From positions 1 through 39,121 of the forward strand of contig NZ_FOLD01000043.1 of the NCBI RefSeq assembly GCF_900112225.1: a stretch of DNA of 39,121 nt, given 5' to 3'. The notes under the pieces are model-generated. The model saw nothing but the letters and a program-made list of their open reading frames with translations. It was not told the DNA's origin and did no database searches. The DNA comes from Massilia yuzhufengensis (GTDB lineage: Bacteria; Pseudomonadota; Gammaproteobacteria; Burkholderiales; Burkholderiaceae_D). Shown piece after piece: positions 38,764 through 39,121 of the stretch; within the stretch, counting starts at the first letter, position 1, and each line of letters starts with the position of its first letter. The position numbers were made by a program, and so were the translations under genes.

Positions 38764-39121
38764 TTAAAGCTGCCTACTGTTGGATTCCTGCTTCATCGGG
38801 GCCGGTTTCACCCTGCGCTCACGCGCAGGGCCAGCGCCTTCCCCTCCACAGGCCGCTACGGTCGAACTGACCGCCACCTTCTTCAAATTGATTGCCGCGT
38901 TGACGTCGCGGTCATGCAAGGTGCTGCAGCCGGGGCAGCTCCACTGGCGCGTGCCCAGCACCATCGTGTCGAGCTTGTAGCCGCAGTACGAGCATAGCTT
39001 GCTGCTCGGGTACCAGCGGTCCGCCACCACGACACGCCCTCCGCGCAAAGCCGTCTTGTAGTCCAGCTGGCGCCGCAGTTCATGGAAACCCATGTCGGCG
39101 ATGGCCCGCGCCAGCTTCCGG
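38764..39121 (-). mobile_element. tnpB: IS200/IS605-type TnpB (OrfB), C-terminal part (cut by window edge)
   Basis: The reverse-strand frame is open to the right edge (119 codons including the stop). It reads KLARAIADMGFHELRRQLDYK, then the end of the RuvC domain. Two CxxC pairs form the zinc finger: CSYCG and CPGC. The last catalytic aspartate motif is HDRDVNAAINLKK. The tail ending in PMKQESNSRQL is typical of proteobacterial TnpB. Such proteins are RNA-guided nucleases of IS200/IS605 elements, and their guide RNA is normally encoded at the 3' end of the gene into the right end of the element. The first 250 or more residues, including the other RuvC residues, are outside the window. It could be a full or a truncated copy. 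Confidence 0.87.

Overview
The window looks like a chromosomal segment of a high-GC betaproteobacterium, most likely order Burkholderiales, family Oxalobacteraceae (Massilia-like). The reasons are the gene order (hemB-engB next to cytochrome c4 and ResB/CcsA; mutM-dynamin-mutY; lolB-ispE-tRNA-Gln-prs-rplY-pth), system II cytochrome c biogenesis, the pilMNOPQ-aroK-aroB-dgt arrangement, and short GAAGG-centred extragenic palindromes. This is an inference from content; no 16S gene is present. It is mostly core genome, with a truncated mobile element at each edge (IS4-type transposase on the left, IS200/IS605 TnpB on the right).

Layout. 1-350: N-terminal part of an IS4-type transposase and a terminator. 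388-2142 (-): hemB and engB. 2316-6429 (+): cytochrome c4, resB, ccsA. 6447-7366 (-): periplasmic hydroxyisourate hydrolase and a secreted GlcG/HbpS-type protein, divergent from 7505-11281 (+): a two-component system followed by msrP and msrQ. 11389-12866 (-): lysA and lptM. 12908-13237 (+): cyaY. 13303-15639 (-): mrcA (PBP1a). 16002-23290 (+): pilM, pilN, pilO, pilP, pilQ and a large Ig-like lipoprotein, closed by a terminator. 23373-26176 (+): a single reading frame joining shikimate kinase to 3-dehydroquinate synthase, then dgt. 26398-30264 (-): mutY, a dynamin-like GTPase, mutM. 30370-33768 (+): TPR lipoprotein, lolB, ispE. 33837-36602 (+): tRNA-Gln, prs, rplY, pth. 36838-38685 (-): a secreted DUF3857/transglutaminase-like protein. 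38764-39121 (-): C-terminal end of a TnpB.

Functional groups. The 6447-11281 block matches the gene content of the E. coli hprRS-hiuH-msrPQ locus (periplasmic methionine-sulfoxide repair under an oxidant-sensing two-component system). It adds a GlcG-type protein and carries a palindrome in the divergent promoter region with the architecture of the E. coli HprR/CusR box. The pil block encodes the type IV pilus alignment complex and secretin, with an uncharacterised Ig-fold lipoprotein on the same apparent transcript. The aroK-aroB join has no stop codon between the two enzymes. The AroB start codon overlaps the stop of a 13-codon out-of-frame ORF that has a perfect Shine-Dalgarno. Repeats of two families (GTAGGG-ended palindromes and GAAGG-centred REP/REPIN elements) sit in intergenic gaps, three of them at convergent gene junctions.

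I saw no CRISPR array, prophage, toxin-antitoxin pair or recognised defence island. The most interesting items are the HprR-like box, the aroK-aroB fusion with its coupling ORF, the Ig-like lipoprotein in the pil operon and the edge TnpB with its possible guide RNA.
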